Positions 21,043 through 31,656 are shown, numbered from the stretch's first letter. The stretch is 64,000 nt of DNA from Blepharisma japonicum (GCA_949751835.1 CATKHK010000111.1:1-64000), one strand, 5' to 3'. Made by a program: numbers and translations. The notes: generated by a model from the sequence alone, not told the origin.

Positions 21043-22755
21043 ATGTGCCGAAATTCCTTATCAAGTTTTAAAATGCGAGCAGCTTTAAAACCATCTGGTC
21101 ATGATGGCTCTAAAACTGAGAGGAGGAAACTTAAAAGAATTTTCAGAGAGCTCTCTAAACGCTGCAGCCAATCTGATGATGGAATCAATCGTGATCAATT
21201 TTTAAGATTTACCAAACTTTCGGGTATTTTAGGTGAGCAGTTATTCAATTCGCTAGACGAAGATGAAGATAACAAATTAGATATCAAAGAGTTTCTGAAT
21301 GGAATAATTCTTCTCTATAAAGGAACCTTTGGAGAAATTTCTGAGATACTATTTAAAATTTTTGATTTCAGTAAAAGTAGTCATATATCTTCAAATGACG
21401 TTTTATTCATTTTATCTTACTTGCCTATGTATTGTCCGAAATGCAAAAAGAGACTTATGGTTGTATGGGATTATAAAGAAAAAGTCCAGGAACTTTTCGA
21501 AGACAGAGATTATATTCATTTAGAAGAATTCAAGGACTCAATTCAGCTGAATAGTGAAGTTGGGGAGCTAGTTTTGCAGTGCATCTTTAACTCATTTCCT
21601 GCGATTATTGACGAGTGTTTTTTACCTAAAAAATTACTTTGTGAAGGATTAGAAAATGTAATGGAAAGCAAACTTGTGTATAGCAACAGAGATTACTATT
21701 TTATATTGAAAAATAAAAGTTTGTATTTTGCAACAAGCAAGGATAGAGTAGTGAATAATCCTGCTGGGATTATTTTTGCTAGTGATTTATTCGTGGAAGA
21801 ATCATCAGGGAATAGTTTTATACTGAAAAATACCAAATTTGAATACACATTTGAAGCTGAAAGCCTAGCTCAAAAAGAAAAATGAATGGCATCTATAAGG
21901 GATGAAACTGATTTTAAAGACTTTTATACCGATTATGAAACCACTGAAACAATAGGAAAAGGCGCTTACGGAGAAGTCAAATTAGGCAGAAATAAGCACA
22001 CAGGCAATATTGTCGCTGTAAAAGTGATATCAAAAGAGCCATTAGATGCAAGGTCAGAAACAAGACTAAGAAGAGAAATTAATATCCTAAAACTTATAGC
22101 ACATGGAAGCATTTTACGATTAGAATCCGTATATGAGACCGCAAATGAGCTTTTTATAGTCACAGATTATATATCAGGTGGATCTTTATTTACGTGGCTT
22201 AAAGATAGAGATTTTTCTATCAGAGAAAATATCGCAAAAAAAATTATAAAGGATTTAGCAAATGCCTTGGTATTTTTACATTCAAATGGAATAATTCATA
22301 GAGATCTCAAGCTAGAAAATATTTTAATTGAAACCGATAAAAATGGGAATTTAAAACCTATACTTATAGATTTTGGACTAAGCTGCATTTTAGGTCCACA
22401 TCAATATTCGCAGGAATCGGTAGGAACATTAAAATATGCCTCACCAGAAATTTTATCAAGAATTCCTTATAGAGAATCAGTAGATATTTGGGGACTTGGA
22501 GTAATAGCTTATATCCTTTTGATAGGTAGAATGCCATTTTATGGGAAAAATGATCAAGACATAGCTACAAGAATTCTTAAAAAGCCTATTGATTTAGAAG
22601 GGAAAAATTTCTGCAATATAAGCGAAGCAGCAAAAGATATAATTAAAAATTTATTAACAAGAAGGCCAGCAAATAGAATCTCTCTGAGTGATTTGTTAGA
22701 GCATGAATGGTTTTTAGATGAAGAGGAGAGGGCTGAGAGAACAATCACTGATTAA
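21043..22755 (+). CDS. EF-hand - PH - protein kinase (CDPK7-like)
   Basis: The frame has 570 residues; the TGA at 21883 is the conserved C-terminal Trp of a PH domain (AQKEKWMASIRDE). EF-hand-like repeats come first, one with a good loop (DEDEDNKLDIKEF, about residues 71-83). The PH domain spans about 205-290. The kinase domain is C-terminal (about 300-555) with GKGAYGEV, AVKVI, HRDLKLEN, DFGLS and ASPEIL all intact, CAMK type. This order (EF-hands, PH, kinase) is that of apicomplexan CDPK7, a phosphoinositide-linked kinase, and opposite to plant CDPKs. A calcium- and phosphoinositide-regulated kinase is inferred. An internal ATG ten codons in is an alternative start. Confidence 0.9.
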
Positions 22756-23136
22756 ATATCTGCAATTTTAATACTTTTAACCGAATTTAAAATTAATTTA
22801 GTTTGAAATGCAAATAAGACTCGATAAAGATATTTTTGGATTTTTAAGGGGCTATAAATAATTTATATTGCTGGCAGCAATTATTTAATTATGTTTTACT
22901 TGTTTATAAGCTTCAGAAAATATTTATCAAATGGTTTCCAGAAAATGGCAATTTACATTGGTTATTCCTATTTAATAAAATTTATAAACCATTTATAAAT
23001 TTTAAGTAGCATTAAATAGTCCTCTCTCTAAAATTCGTTTCACTTATTTACCACAATAATCCCTCATCATCAATTTTTCTTAAATAACTGCTCCTTTCTA
23101 AAATAAATTATGACGTAAATTATTTTATAAAAAGTT
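22756..23136. other. Intergenic, nothing recognised
   Basis: AT-rich spacer between co-directional genes; nothing beyond short chance frames is visible. Confidence 0.5.
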
Positions 23137-24810
23137 ATGGAACTTTTAGATAGTTGTATTAATGTTGCCATTCCTAGAACCGCATTAAGATGCACTAATC
23201 AAGTATTTAAAAGCAATTTCACAGTAAAATTCATTCAGGAATACGAAGTCCTCGTATCATTTCACACCTACAAGTACAGAATTTTTAAGCGCTACAGTCA
23301 ATTTCATCAACTCAGAAACACTCTGAGAACTCATCCAAATTCCGATGAGTATTGGCCTCAGCTTCCAAAATTCCCTGAGAAGAAACTTCTTGGGAAAAAG
23401 CATCATTTATGTATAGAATCCCGAAAAAGGGTTCTAGAGGAATGAATTTCTTCTTCATTAAATTTCCCACAAACCCTCCAAAGTTTGGCTGAATTCCTTG
23501 AAATTCCAGAAAACTTCCGGTTGTTGTTTTTAGATCGTGGGAAATCAGCAACTTGCAAGCTCAGTCCAACTGAGTTGTGTGTTGCGAATTTTATTAAAAG
23601 ATTGGACCAGTCAGAACATAAAAGGCTTAAAGCAATAGAAAAATTCGAAAGGGAGTTTTTTAACCAGAAACAAGAAATTTCGATGCCAGTCGCAACGATT
23701 TTGTTGATGAAACTCATGCCTCTGTGTGGTGTTGAAGTAATAGGGTCAAAAGCACTGGATATTCTATATAAACTTACAAGTTCAACAACATTCAGATATT
23801 ATCAAACTATTATTGACGCTATGATGAAAATAAGCATGGATGTGCTTCGAGAAATGAAATTAAACCTTCATTTGAATCGAGCCTTCCAAGGAGATTCCGC
23901 AGAACTTGCCTGGCAAATATGTGGGAAAATCAAAGAACAGCTTGGAGACACTCATTTATTAAATTACATTCTAAATGAAGACAGAAAGGCTATCATGGCC
24001 TTTGAAAATTGGAATGAAAATACCTTCCAGCCTCAAATTTCCCCACGTTCTGCCAGTGATAACACCTCTTCCTCATGGAAAAGGCTAAACACAGATGGCT
24101 ACCCTGGCAATCTTGAGCTCAGCTACAAAAAATCAGGCAATTTCATTGAAGCCAAATGTGAAATGGAAATTAACGCTTCTCTTGACACTATAATTGACAT
24201 TATTACTGAACCCCACCTCAGGAAAAAATGAGACACTTTTGTGTCTGACTATGAAGTTGTTGAAAGAATCAACGAAAAACAGTCAATAATTCTGATGGGC
24301 TTTGTATCAGACAGAAATGAAGTCGTTGATTTATCACTAATAAGGACTATTATACTTGAGCCTGGACATGCAATTTTGACATACGGCTCTATTGAACATC
24401 CTAAAGCTCCACCACGCCCAACTCATAAAAGAGTAAAATGCAGCGAAAGCAAATATGATATTTATACAATTCAAGTCCCAAAACATAGGGCAGCAACTGA
24501 TAGCACAGATGAACCAGCAAGCCCTGAAAATAAAATTAATGATGAAGAGGAAATAATAGAAAAATGCAAACTTGTATATACAACAACCTTAGCCATTGAT
24601 ATTACTAGATTTTTGTGTAGCGAAATGATAGAGGAAACGCAGTATATTAAAAATGCGTGGAAAAATTTGAAAAAATTAGCAGAAAGTGATGAAGATGCGG
24701 AGCCTGTGCTGATGCAAAGGTCAAAGCAGAATATAATATTTGGAGCACTTTTGAAGAAATCAGGATCTGTGAAGAATATTCATGAAGAGACTATCACTTT
24801 GTATGAGTAA
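23137..24810 (+). CDS. PX domain - START-like lipid-binding protein
   Basis: Two TGA Trp codons join three open pieces into 557 residues. The N-terminal PX domain (about 20-130) has the phosphoinositide-binding motif FKRYSQFHQL, a Pro-rich loop (PQLPKFPEKK) and the later Arg in ESRKRVLEEW. A helical middle region (about 145-290) follows. A C-terminal START-like segment (about 310-540) begins around KRLNTDGYP and includes ITEPHLRKKWDTF, a hallmark START strand-helix turn. PX domains bring proteins to PI3P-rich endosomes, and START domains carry a lipid or sterol. An endosomal lipid-transfer or lipid-sensing protein is inferred. Stop is TAA. Confidence 0.87.
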
Positions 24811-24912
24811 AATTGATAGTTTTATGTTACTAATAGATTGCTTTTTATTCAATGCTTGCTAATATTATTTTATTTTTATTAGTTTTCTTATTGATATTAT
24901 CTATAATTATTT

Positions 24913-25098
24913 CTATTCCACTAATATCACTTGTACTTCTTCTGTAGTTTTCTCTACTAAATAATCTCTAATAGCATTTCTATACTTTTTATATAGCCCA
25001 TAATTTGCTTCTATTTCTTTTACTGAGCCTTTTTCATTAATGATATGCACTATTATATAAGTCGTCGAGTGGTCAATGAGTAAATTCACCAGAATCAT
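24913..25098 (-). CDS. Small hypothetical protein, 61 residues
   Basis: A short frame begins at an ATG and ends in TAG. It starts with a hydrophobic strand-like stretch (MILVNLLID) and ends with a charged helix and a final strand (VQVILVE). It is not recognised. It sits between two converging genes with short spacers on both sides, and its composition is less AT-biased than the flanks, so a real microprotein is plausible but unproven. Confidence 0.4.
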   Translation of the reverse strand: MILVNLLIDHSTTYIIVHIINEKGSVKEIEANYGLYKKYRNAIRDYLVEKTTEEVQVILVE

Positions 25099-25148
25099 AT
25101 TTTATTATCAATTAAAGCCATCTATATTTGAACTTAACTTAAACTAAA

Positions 25149-26642
25149 TTATCCTTGTATTATGTTATTTTCAATAATCTCGCTCAACTGATATATAGCA
25201 TATTCTGACTCTGGTATCAACTCTTGTCTATATTTTGTATTTTCAAGATCTGTTAATAAATCTTCATTTTTTGAAATAATTTGCCCCATTTCATATACAT
25301 GGTCATGCGTGTCTACAGGTATAACTGTTTTTTTTCGTAATTCATTAATATATTGGAAATTCGGAGTCAAGTTTCCATGGCAAGTTTCCATAGCATGTTT
25401 TATTTCAGGGTGAAGTAACATTTCTTCATATGGTTTATTGGCATTATCCCAAGCGAGTTCTCGGACGTATCCTATTATTTTGTGGGAAAAATGTTCTGAG
25501 GCATCTCTAGGCAACTCAGAAGGCAAAAAATCCATACTGTGATATAGAATTGAAGTTAGGGCGTGATCTTGGTCGAGTCTATAAATTCTATCATCTATGG
25601 GGCAGTATAGATAGAAAGGATCTTCTGGTGTTGTGAATTTTCGGCAAATCTGAATTCCGCCATTGAAATCGCATGAAATATCGCAAATACCTAAGAGCCT
25701 CCCCTTAAGTGTTCTTGCTTGTTCGGTTGTTAATAATCTTGGCTGTTTTGTGCTCCAAAATGCACAATGTACAATAACTGACAATTTTTCTGCGTATTTA
25801 ATAAACGTGCTTTGATAAAGCTCAGGATTTTCATGGAACTCTTCCCTATCATATCCACCTCCTTCTTTTCTCTCTATAATTTTATCAGAAGGAAACTGCA
25901 CAATATAAATCTTAAACCTTGACTCAGGAGTTGGTTCAAATTTCAGTAACTCCTCAGGAGTCAGCATTTCATGTGGGAAAATAGTTAAAATCTGCATTGC
26001 TCCTTCAGCACATCTTCCGGTTCCTGTTACTCCAAAAATCATAGGGGATAAGGAAGGTAAAAATCCTTCTTTTGATATGATTTCTCCAATATTTCTTATA
26101 CTCTGGCAGGCATCTGCTAAATTCCTATACATATAAGAAAATCCTTGCAAAATAAAAGGAGTCGAAATATTTCTCATCAACAAGAATTTCCCAAGCCCTT
26201 GAATAAAATCAATAACCCCAGCGTTTCCTGCAAACACCCCAAAAGCTACAAGACGATTGTGAGGTGGGTTGACGTCCTTGATTAATTCATAGTCAAAAAG
26301 CCTGATTCGCTTCTCTAACAATGCATCTAGCAGTGGCATATTGTAAGGTTGGCCTTTATAAGTGTGTGAAAAGAATAGGTAAGACCTGTTAGGCAGTAGC
26401 TCTGCAATGGGAACTTCTTTGATCCCAATAATCAACTGAGCTTCAGAAAGGTCTTCTGTTATTTCTGCTCCAGCTTTTAAAAATTCGATGTCAGAAAAAC
26501 ATCGGGTTGGAGAGGGCTGGACTAAAACACGGATTCCTTCATTTATCAAGACTGTGACATCTTTAGGTGTAATAGCTACACGGCGCTCCCAGTACGTTTT
26601 TGTTTCACGTCTAAGACCTATTGTTCCTGGTGTACCTTCCAT
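25149..26642 (-). CDS. Lysine-ketoglutarate reductase (monofunctional, AASS N-terminal half)
   Basis: The protein has 497 residues. It opens GTIGLRRETKTYWERRVAITP, trimmed here to the family signature RRETK.YWERR, and continues through FSHTYKGQPYNMPLL and FGVTGTGRCAEGAMQ, the dinucleotide-binding stretch. These match the LKR half of bifunctional aminoadipic semialdehyde synthase. LKR condenses lysine with 2-oxoglutarate to saccharopine using NADPH, the first step of lysine breakdown, in mitochondria of animals. The saccharopine dehydrogenase half is not fused here; it must be a separate gene elsewhere or absent. Start is the only ATG near the domain. Confidence 0.9.
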   Translation of the reverse strand: MEGTPGTIGLRRETKTYWERRVAITPKDVTVLINEGIRVLVQPSPTRCFSDIEFLKAGAEITEDLSEAQLIIGIKEVPIAELLPNRSYLFFSHTYKGQPYNMPLLDALLEKRIRLFDYELIKDVNPPHNRLVAFGVFAGNAGVIDFIQGLGKFLLMRNISTPFILQGFSYMYRNLADACQSIRNIGEIISKEGFLPSLSPMIFGVTGTGRCAEGAMQILTIFPHEMLTPEELLKFEPTPESRFKIYIVQFPSDKIIERKEGGGYDREEFHENPELYQSTFIKYAEKLSVIVHCAFWSTKQPRLLTTEQARTLKGRLLGICDISCDFNGGIQICRKFTTPEDPFYLYCPIDDRIYRLDQDHALTSILYHSMDFLPSELPRDASEHFSHKIIGYVRELAWDNANKPYEEMLLHPEIKHAMETCHGNLTPNFQYINELRKKTVIPVDTHDHVYEMGQIISKNEDLLTDLENTKYRQELIPESEYAIYQLSEIIENNIIQG

Positions 26643-26876
26643 TTATGTTAAACCGTTAATTCATGTGGTGATTACAATGAAAATATTATTCTTAAAGAGT
26701 TTTGATGGTAAAATAACTTTTCATAGATTTTAAGGGGAAAGTTGAAAAAATATAGAAATTTTGACAAATTGGTAGGGTTTTTGATATATGGGGAAATTAA
26801 ACCAAAAAAAGTGTAAAAGAATTTTGTCAGCCAAAAACATAATCATGGAGCACGAAAAAAGTTACTATAATAAAAA

Positions 26877-28091
26877 ATGAATAAATACATCCTTTTAGCT
26901 CTTCCTCTTGCCAAAGCTTCTGTAGTATTCTCAGCCCCAGCTCCTTATAATGAAAACATACGTGGAACTTACGAAAATAAAATTCGCCAAAACGCAAACC
27001 CTGAAAAAGTCTTCGAAACTTTTGCATCAATTAAAGAAAGGAAAAATTACTATATGTCTGTTGCAGATTTCTTTAAAGCAATAACTCCTTATAACTACTC
27101 TTCATGCGTAAATCAGAATTTTTTCGATTCTCATGAGAGTTTAGTGTTTAAAATTGCTGATGCCAATGGAGATGGGAAATTAAGTTTTTCAGAATATTTC
27201 TTTTTTATAGTTTTGCTGAGCACTGGGACTAAATCGTTTAAAGAAATGTTTAAGTCATATGGAGGGACTGTAACAAGAGAGCAATTTATTGAGATAATGA
27301 AAGAAGCAAAAAAAAGATCTCCCCAAGGGAGACATATGGTAAATACTAAAGGCCATCTCGACCCAAGAAGCTCAAATGTGACGGACGAGCAGTTTAGAGA
27401 GTCCTGCTTAACTTTATCTGAACTCTTTTTCAAAAATGATAAAAATCTAATTTCTTGGAAAGAATTTATGAACCTAAAAAACCTCATAATGGAAGAACTT
27501 CTTTATTATGAATTCCACGCATTTGAAGTTGACGAAGATATGAGCATTTCTGCAGAAGATTTCGCAAAAAGTATTATTTCTTATATGCCAGTCTCCAAAG
27601 CTGCAGAATATTTAAGAAGACTAGAAACCTTAAAACTAAAAGGAAGGGTTAAATACTCTGAATACATGGCATTTATGATTATTCTTCAGCAAAGCAAAAG
27701 GCTGGAAAATGCTTTGCTATTTAAAAGAACAGAGCATGGAAGAGCATTAAGCAGAAAAGATATCAAAAAAGTCTTAGGTAAACTATGCAAAGACTCAAAA
27801 TTCTGCAGAAATAATGGGCTTAGTATTAGTGATATTCAGATAAAGGTGTTTGTTGAGCTGCTAGATCTAGATGATAGTGGGTTTTTAGAACCTGAAGAGT
27901 TTTTTAATGTCCTGGTAAGCAGAGATTCGTTTGGAACAGCTCAAGCTTCGAAACCAAATATTGATCTTATGGCTGAAAAATCAAAAGAAGTAGTCAACTT
28001 TGTTTTGAAATATTTTGGCTTTAAACCATATTTCGTAGAAAAAAGTTCGCAAGAAAAAATTACTAATAAGCTTAATACACTTGAGCATTAA
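26877..28091 (+). CDS. MICU-like mitochondrial calcium-uptake regulator
   Basis: The protein has 404 residues. After a hydrophobic, basic-poor leader comes GTYENKIRQNANPEKVFETF, shortened here to YENKIR..PEKVFETF, the diagnostic N-terminal motif of MICU proteins. Two canonical EF-hands are visible: DANGDGKLSFSEY (about residues 98-110) and DLDDSGFLEPEEF (about 330-342), with degenerate ones between. MICUs sit in the mitochondrial intermembrane space and gate the calcium uniporter. The leader is unusual for a targeting peptide, so location is inferred from family alone. The gene is divergent from the LKR gene with 234 bases between starts. Confidence 0.88.
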   Translation: MNKYILLALPLAKASVVFSAPAPYNENIRGTYENKIRQNANPEKVFETFASIKERKNYYMSVADFFKAITPYNYSSCVNQNFFDSHESLVFKIADANGDGKLSFSEYFFFIVLLSTGTKSFKEMFKSYGGTVTREQFIEIMKEAKKRSPQGRHMVNTKGHLDPRSSNVTDEQFRESCLTLSELFFKNDKNLISWKEFMNLKNLIMEELLYYEFHAFEVDEDMSISAEDFAKSIISYMPVSKAAEYLRRLETLKLKGRVKYSEYMAFMIILQQSKRLENALLFKRTEHGRALSRKDIKKVLGKLCKDSKFCRNNGLSISDIQIKVFVELLDLDDSGFLEPEEFFNVLVSRDSFGTAQASKPNIDLMAEKSKEVVNFVLKYFGFKPYFVEKSSQEKITNKLNTLEH

Positions 28092-28187
28092 ACTAATTAT
28101 TCTCTATAAGAAGCAAATTAACTTATTTCTAATATAGAAAGCATTAAATACTGAATTTAAACCAATTTATTTTCTGTAATTATAACT

Positions 28188-29084
28188 TTACAACTCCAAT
28201 ATATTTTTCCCTTTCAGCTCTGCAATCTCATTTTTCCTTTCCTGGGCAATTTTCTGTGTAACTTCTTCAATTTCCCGAAGCATTTGTTTATCCATTTCCC
28301 TTAAAATCTCCTTAATTGTATCTATATATATTTTACCATTATCTCCCATCGCTTTAATTTCATTCATTTGCTCTTTATATTTTTCTTTAATTTCTTGAAT
28401 TGTTACAATTTTTTTCTCTAAATATTTTTCGATTATTTTTTCAATTTCTTCTTGATATTTCTCCATCTGATTTTCCATATCTGGCTTTTTCCCATTTTTA
28501 TCGCTATTTTTCCTTTGGATTGGCTGTGAGCTGTTAGATCTTTTTCTTGCTTCTAGTCTTTCTTTAAGCTCTTTTCCTTCTTGGATTCGTATGTTATCTC
28601 TAACTTTATTACTTGTAATATTAGTTTCTTTATTATGAGTGGTTATTACTTCGTCAGCTCCTCTAACAATGACTGGCTGAATCGGTGCTATTTCTTCATA
28701 TGGGATGACTGGTTTTATTTTTAATTTCAGTTTTTCTGGAGGTTTTCTAATAGAAATTGGGGCTGATTCTGAAAATTTTGATGGTCGGTGAGATTGGTCA
28801 TTTAGAAGCTTTAGAACATCTCTGCGAGTTAGTAATTTTTGAAGCCGTTCTTGATAATGAAGATACTTAAGGTCTGGAATAGACTCATAATATTCAATAG
28901 CTGCCTATTTCGATTTTACTGAGTAAAGCTCCATTAATCTTGATACTTGAGGAATTGAACATTGAATGCTTAACGCCATTTCTTGGTTAAGGACATCTTC
29001 AGCAAAATTTGGGGGTAAAGCAAGCCTATATGGGGTATCTGTGTGCTTTGGGCTGACTTTTTGGGATTTACTTTTCTGAAACAT
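28188..29084 (-). CDS. Coiled-coil hypothetical protein with a 15-nt intron
   Basis: Exons are 28920-29084 and 28188-28904, 293 residues. The N-terminal part (RLALPPNFAEDVLNQEMA, then a helical YYESIPDLKYLHYQERL) looks globular and helical. The middle is basic and disordered. The C-terminal 100 residues form a Glu/Lys-rich coiled coil (from about MENQMEKYQEE). No family is recognised. It lies 62 bases downstream of eEFSec on the same strand. Without removal of the intron the coiled coil would appear as a separate 96-residue frame. Confidence 0.8.
28905..28919 (-). other. 15-nt intron in the coiled-coil gene
   Basis: GTAAAATCGAAATAG, phase 0; it carries an in-frame TAG and its removal joins MELYS to AAIEYYES. 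Confidence 0.9.
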
Positions 29085-29146
29085 TTAATAGATTAGCAAT
29101 TTATTTTCATATTTATAAGGAAAATTTTTGATAAAAAAGCGTTATA

Positions 29147-30676
29147 TTATTGAACCATCTGATTTCGTGGGTCCCATAACAAACGGTTGAACTCTAATAC
29201 AACTTCTCCAGTTGCCGCATCTCCTTCAGGGAAATTTATCTTAAATTTCCCGCTTTTTCCAAAAGAACTTGCAATTACTCCAATTTTTCCATTAACTTTT
29301 ACCTGAAGTCCTACAAATTTTGATATATCAGTTTCTTTATTAAACATTCCAACACCAATTGCAGTGTAAGGATCTTGAATTCTATCAATTTGACCGACTT
29401 TTTTCTTTGGTTTAGAAATTTTGATAAAATCACAGGAAATTTCAGGATCCAAAACTTCTGTGATCCCAGAAAATGCGATTCTACAAGCTTTTGAATTTAC
29501 GTCAATATCAAGTTTTGCACCAATAACTAAGCTGTCAGCAAGCGTACAAATAGGACTTTCCATTGTTAATAAAGCCCAATACTTTTTGTTAGACTTAGTA
29601 ACTTCATCTTCATAATGATAAAGCATATCTGGGCTAAACCTTTCTAAATCCTCCTCATTTGGACTATTTTTTAAATTTGGACTAGAAAAAAATACGCAGC
29701 TTCCCATCACTGTTTCATTTCCACAGGTGATATGAAATTTTGCTTTAGATTTTATCGGGAATTTATAATGCTGGATTATTTGTACACGGATAATTGATTT
29801 CTGTATAACTCTTAAAGTATTAGGAGTAGATGCTACCCCTCTTTCTAGTAATTTAGAATCAAACTGTGTCACACAAACTCCAACTCTATCCCCTTTTTTC
29901 GCCTCATTTACAGGCTGATGAAAACATTGCATTGATTTAATTTTTTTTTGAATCCCCAAAGGAATAATTTCCAAAGTATCCCCAACCCTCATATTTCCAT
30001 GCAAAATAGTCCCAGTCATCACAGTTCCTTGACCTTTTATCGGAAAACAATGATCAATTTCATAATAAAGTGGCTCATTATTTTCTCTACTCGGCAGTTC
30101 ATTAATAGACTCTGAAATAGCTTCAATGAGCTCTCTTATACCTACAGGATCTCCTTCTCTTGGTGCTGCAGCTACTTTTAAAATTCTGAACCTATTATTG
30201 AATTTTGTCATAGAAAGCATTGCGTTAATTCTTTTTTCCACGTTATTTATCTTGTCTTGCTCTACAAGGTCGACTTTATTTAAAGCTACAATTAAGCTGC
30301 TTTTTAATAGAAGTTCTCCTATTACAATGCATTCAGCAGTTTGTGTTTGGATACCTTTGGTGGCGTCTATTACTAGTAGCATTTTATCAATAATAGAAGC
30401 TCCAGCTATAATTGTCCGGATTAAGCTGGCATGGCCTGGGCAGTCTACGAGGGTTATTTGGAGGTCTGTGTAGTCTGTGCTTAGTCGGCTTGGCATTTCT
30501 ACTCTAAATGCAGAGAATCCTAAGTCTAAGGTAATTCCACGTTCTTGAGATTGAGGAGATTTGTCAAGGGCAGCTGTAGATAAAATTGTGCTTAGAGCAC
30601 GGACTAAGCTTGTTTTTCCTGAATCTATGTGTCCTAAGACACCTAAGTTGTAGTTAAATGTCCTTTGAGCGTCCAT
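29147..30676 (-). CDS. EEFSEC: Selenocysteine-specific elongation factor eEFSec (SelB)
   Basis: The protein has 509 residues. GTPase motifs are complete: GHIDSGKTSL (G1), ERGITLDLGF (switch I, characteristic of eEFSec/SelB), DCPGHASLI (G3) and NKVDL (G4). Beta-barrel domains II and III follow, then a shorter eEFSec-type C-terminal domain. The factor carries Sec-tRNA to ribosomes at UGA codons that are marked by a SECIS element with SBP2. Human eEFSec is somewhat longer (596). Its presence is notable because this genome reads UGA as Trp. The start codon is only 16 bases from the start of the divergent neighbour. The frame is intact and under evident constraint, so it is not a relic. Confidence 0.94.
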   Translation of the reverse strand: MDAQRTFNYNLGVLGHIDSGKTSLVRALSTILSTAALDKSPQSQERGITLDLGFSAFRVEMPSRLSTDYTDLQITLVDCPGHASLIRTIIAGASIIDKMLLVIDATKGIQTQTAECIVIGELLLKSSLIVALNKVDLVEQDKINNVEKRINAMLSMTKFNNRFRILKVAAAPREGDPVGIRELIEAISESINELPSRENNEPLYYEIDHCFPIKGQGTVMTGTILHGNMRVGDTLEIIPLGIQKKIKSMQCFHQPVNEAKKGDRVGVCVTQFDSKLLERGVASTPNTLRVIQKSIIRVQIIQHYKFPIKSKAKFHITCGNETVMGSCVFFSSPNLKNSPNEEDLERFSPDMLYHYEDEVTKSNKKYWALLTMESPICTLADSLVIGAKLDIDVNSKACRIAFSGITEVLDPEISCDFIKISKPKKKVGQIDRIQDPYTAIGVGMFNKETDISKFVGLQVKVNGKIGVIASSFGKSGKFKINFPEGDAATGEVVLEFNRLLWDPRNQMVQ

Positions 30677-30692
30677 TAGAAATTATTTGTAA

Positions 30693-31187
30693 ATGGATAT
30701 TCAAATTAGATCGAGAAAATCAATTATCAAGAAAAGGAAAAATACAGGATTCTCTGTTGACACAGCTTCAAAATCCTCTCTAATTCCTGACTATAATAGC
30801 TTGCGTGACCCCAATTTAGTGGGCTTTTTCGCTAGCAAATACAAGCGTAAATTGTTATTTGACCAAAAACTTGTAAACTTAATATAGATATCTAGAAGAG
30901 GATTTATTAACGACAGGATCGCTTTTAGGCCGATTTTTGATGAATCTTTGCGTAAGTGTAATACACAAAAAAAACTTCGATCACTAACTCCTGATTGCAA
31001 GAAAAAATCTCCTAGGGTAAAAAAGGCAAGTCCATTTAGAAGTAAAAGTAAAAATAAGTTGCCTGAGCTGAAAAGAATATCGAGTACTGAGCTTAAAGAA
31101 GTTATAAATAGATTTAGAGCGAGTACGAGCAACACAGTTAAGACAAGCCAAGGCGAGAACTCGTTTATAGAAAAGGATGTCAGTTAG
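30693..31187 (+). CDS. Small basic hypothetical protein with a 15-nt intron
   Basis: Exons 30693-30872 and 30888-31187 give 159 residues, ending in TAG. It is rich in Lys, Arg and Ser, with patches such as KKSPRVKKASPFRSK, and appears disordered; no domain is recognised. The only Met in exon 1 is the initiator, which fixes the start 16 bases from the eEFSec start on the other strand. The two must share promoter sequence or have almost no 5' leaders. Nuclear or RNA-binding roles would fit the composition but are speculation. Confidence 0.75.
30873..30887 (+). other. 15-nt intron in the small basic gene
   Basis: GTAAACTTAATATAG, phase 0; it includes in-frame TAG and joins DQKL to ISRRGF. Confidence 0.88.
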
Positions 31188-31311
31188 ATTTATTGTGAAT
31201 TTTTAATATTTAATTGGAATTATATATAATTATATTTAATCATTTTGAGCAGGTTTTTATTATATAAAATCGGATACTTGCGTATAAAGAAATTTCTTTA
31301 TAAAGTAAAAT

Positions 31312-31656
31312 ATGATGGAAAGTCTTAATCGAGCGAATTCCCTCTTTGTTCAAGATCAATTTAGCTCAGCGATTCCGCTATATCAAGAAGCCCTTACTGA
31401 TGCCTCTTGCTCACTAGAAGCGCAATTAGGCTTATCTTCCTCTTATCTTAAGCTTGGAGACCTACACAATGCAGAAATTTCAGCAAGCCAAGCAATCGAG
31501 ATCGATCCATCATCTGCTTTAGCTCATTTTAGGAAAGGCCAAGCTTTATTTTACCAAATGAAATTCCAAGAATCTTTGGTTGAGTTTGAATCTGCAGGAA
31601 ATCTTGGGAATAGTTGGGTTGAAAAGTGCAAAACTGAGCTTCATAGAAATGCTTAA
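31312..31656 (+). CDS. Short TPR protein (SGT1/co-chaperone-like TPR array)
   Basis: The protein has 114 residues, almost wholly three tetratricopeptide repeats: ANSLFVQDQFSSAIPLYQEAL, given here as its ANSLF..D.FSSAI core, then GLSSSYLKLGDLHNAE and AHFRKGQALFYQMKFQESL. This resembles the N-terminal TPR of SGT1 or small co-chaperones, without the CS or SGS domains. TPR units bind peptide tails of partners such as Hsp90. Two adjacent ATGs start the frame; either may be used. It is a complete short protein, not a fragment, since AT-rich flanks lie on both sides. Confidence 0.85.
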   Translation: MMESLNRANSLFVQDQFSSAIPLYQEALTDASCSLEAQLGLSSSYLKLGDLHNAEISASQAIEIDPSSALAHFRKGQALFYQMKFQESLVEFESAGNLGNSWVEKCKTELHRNA

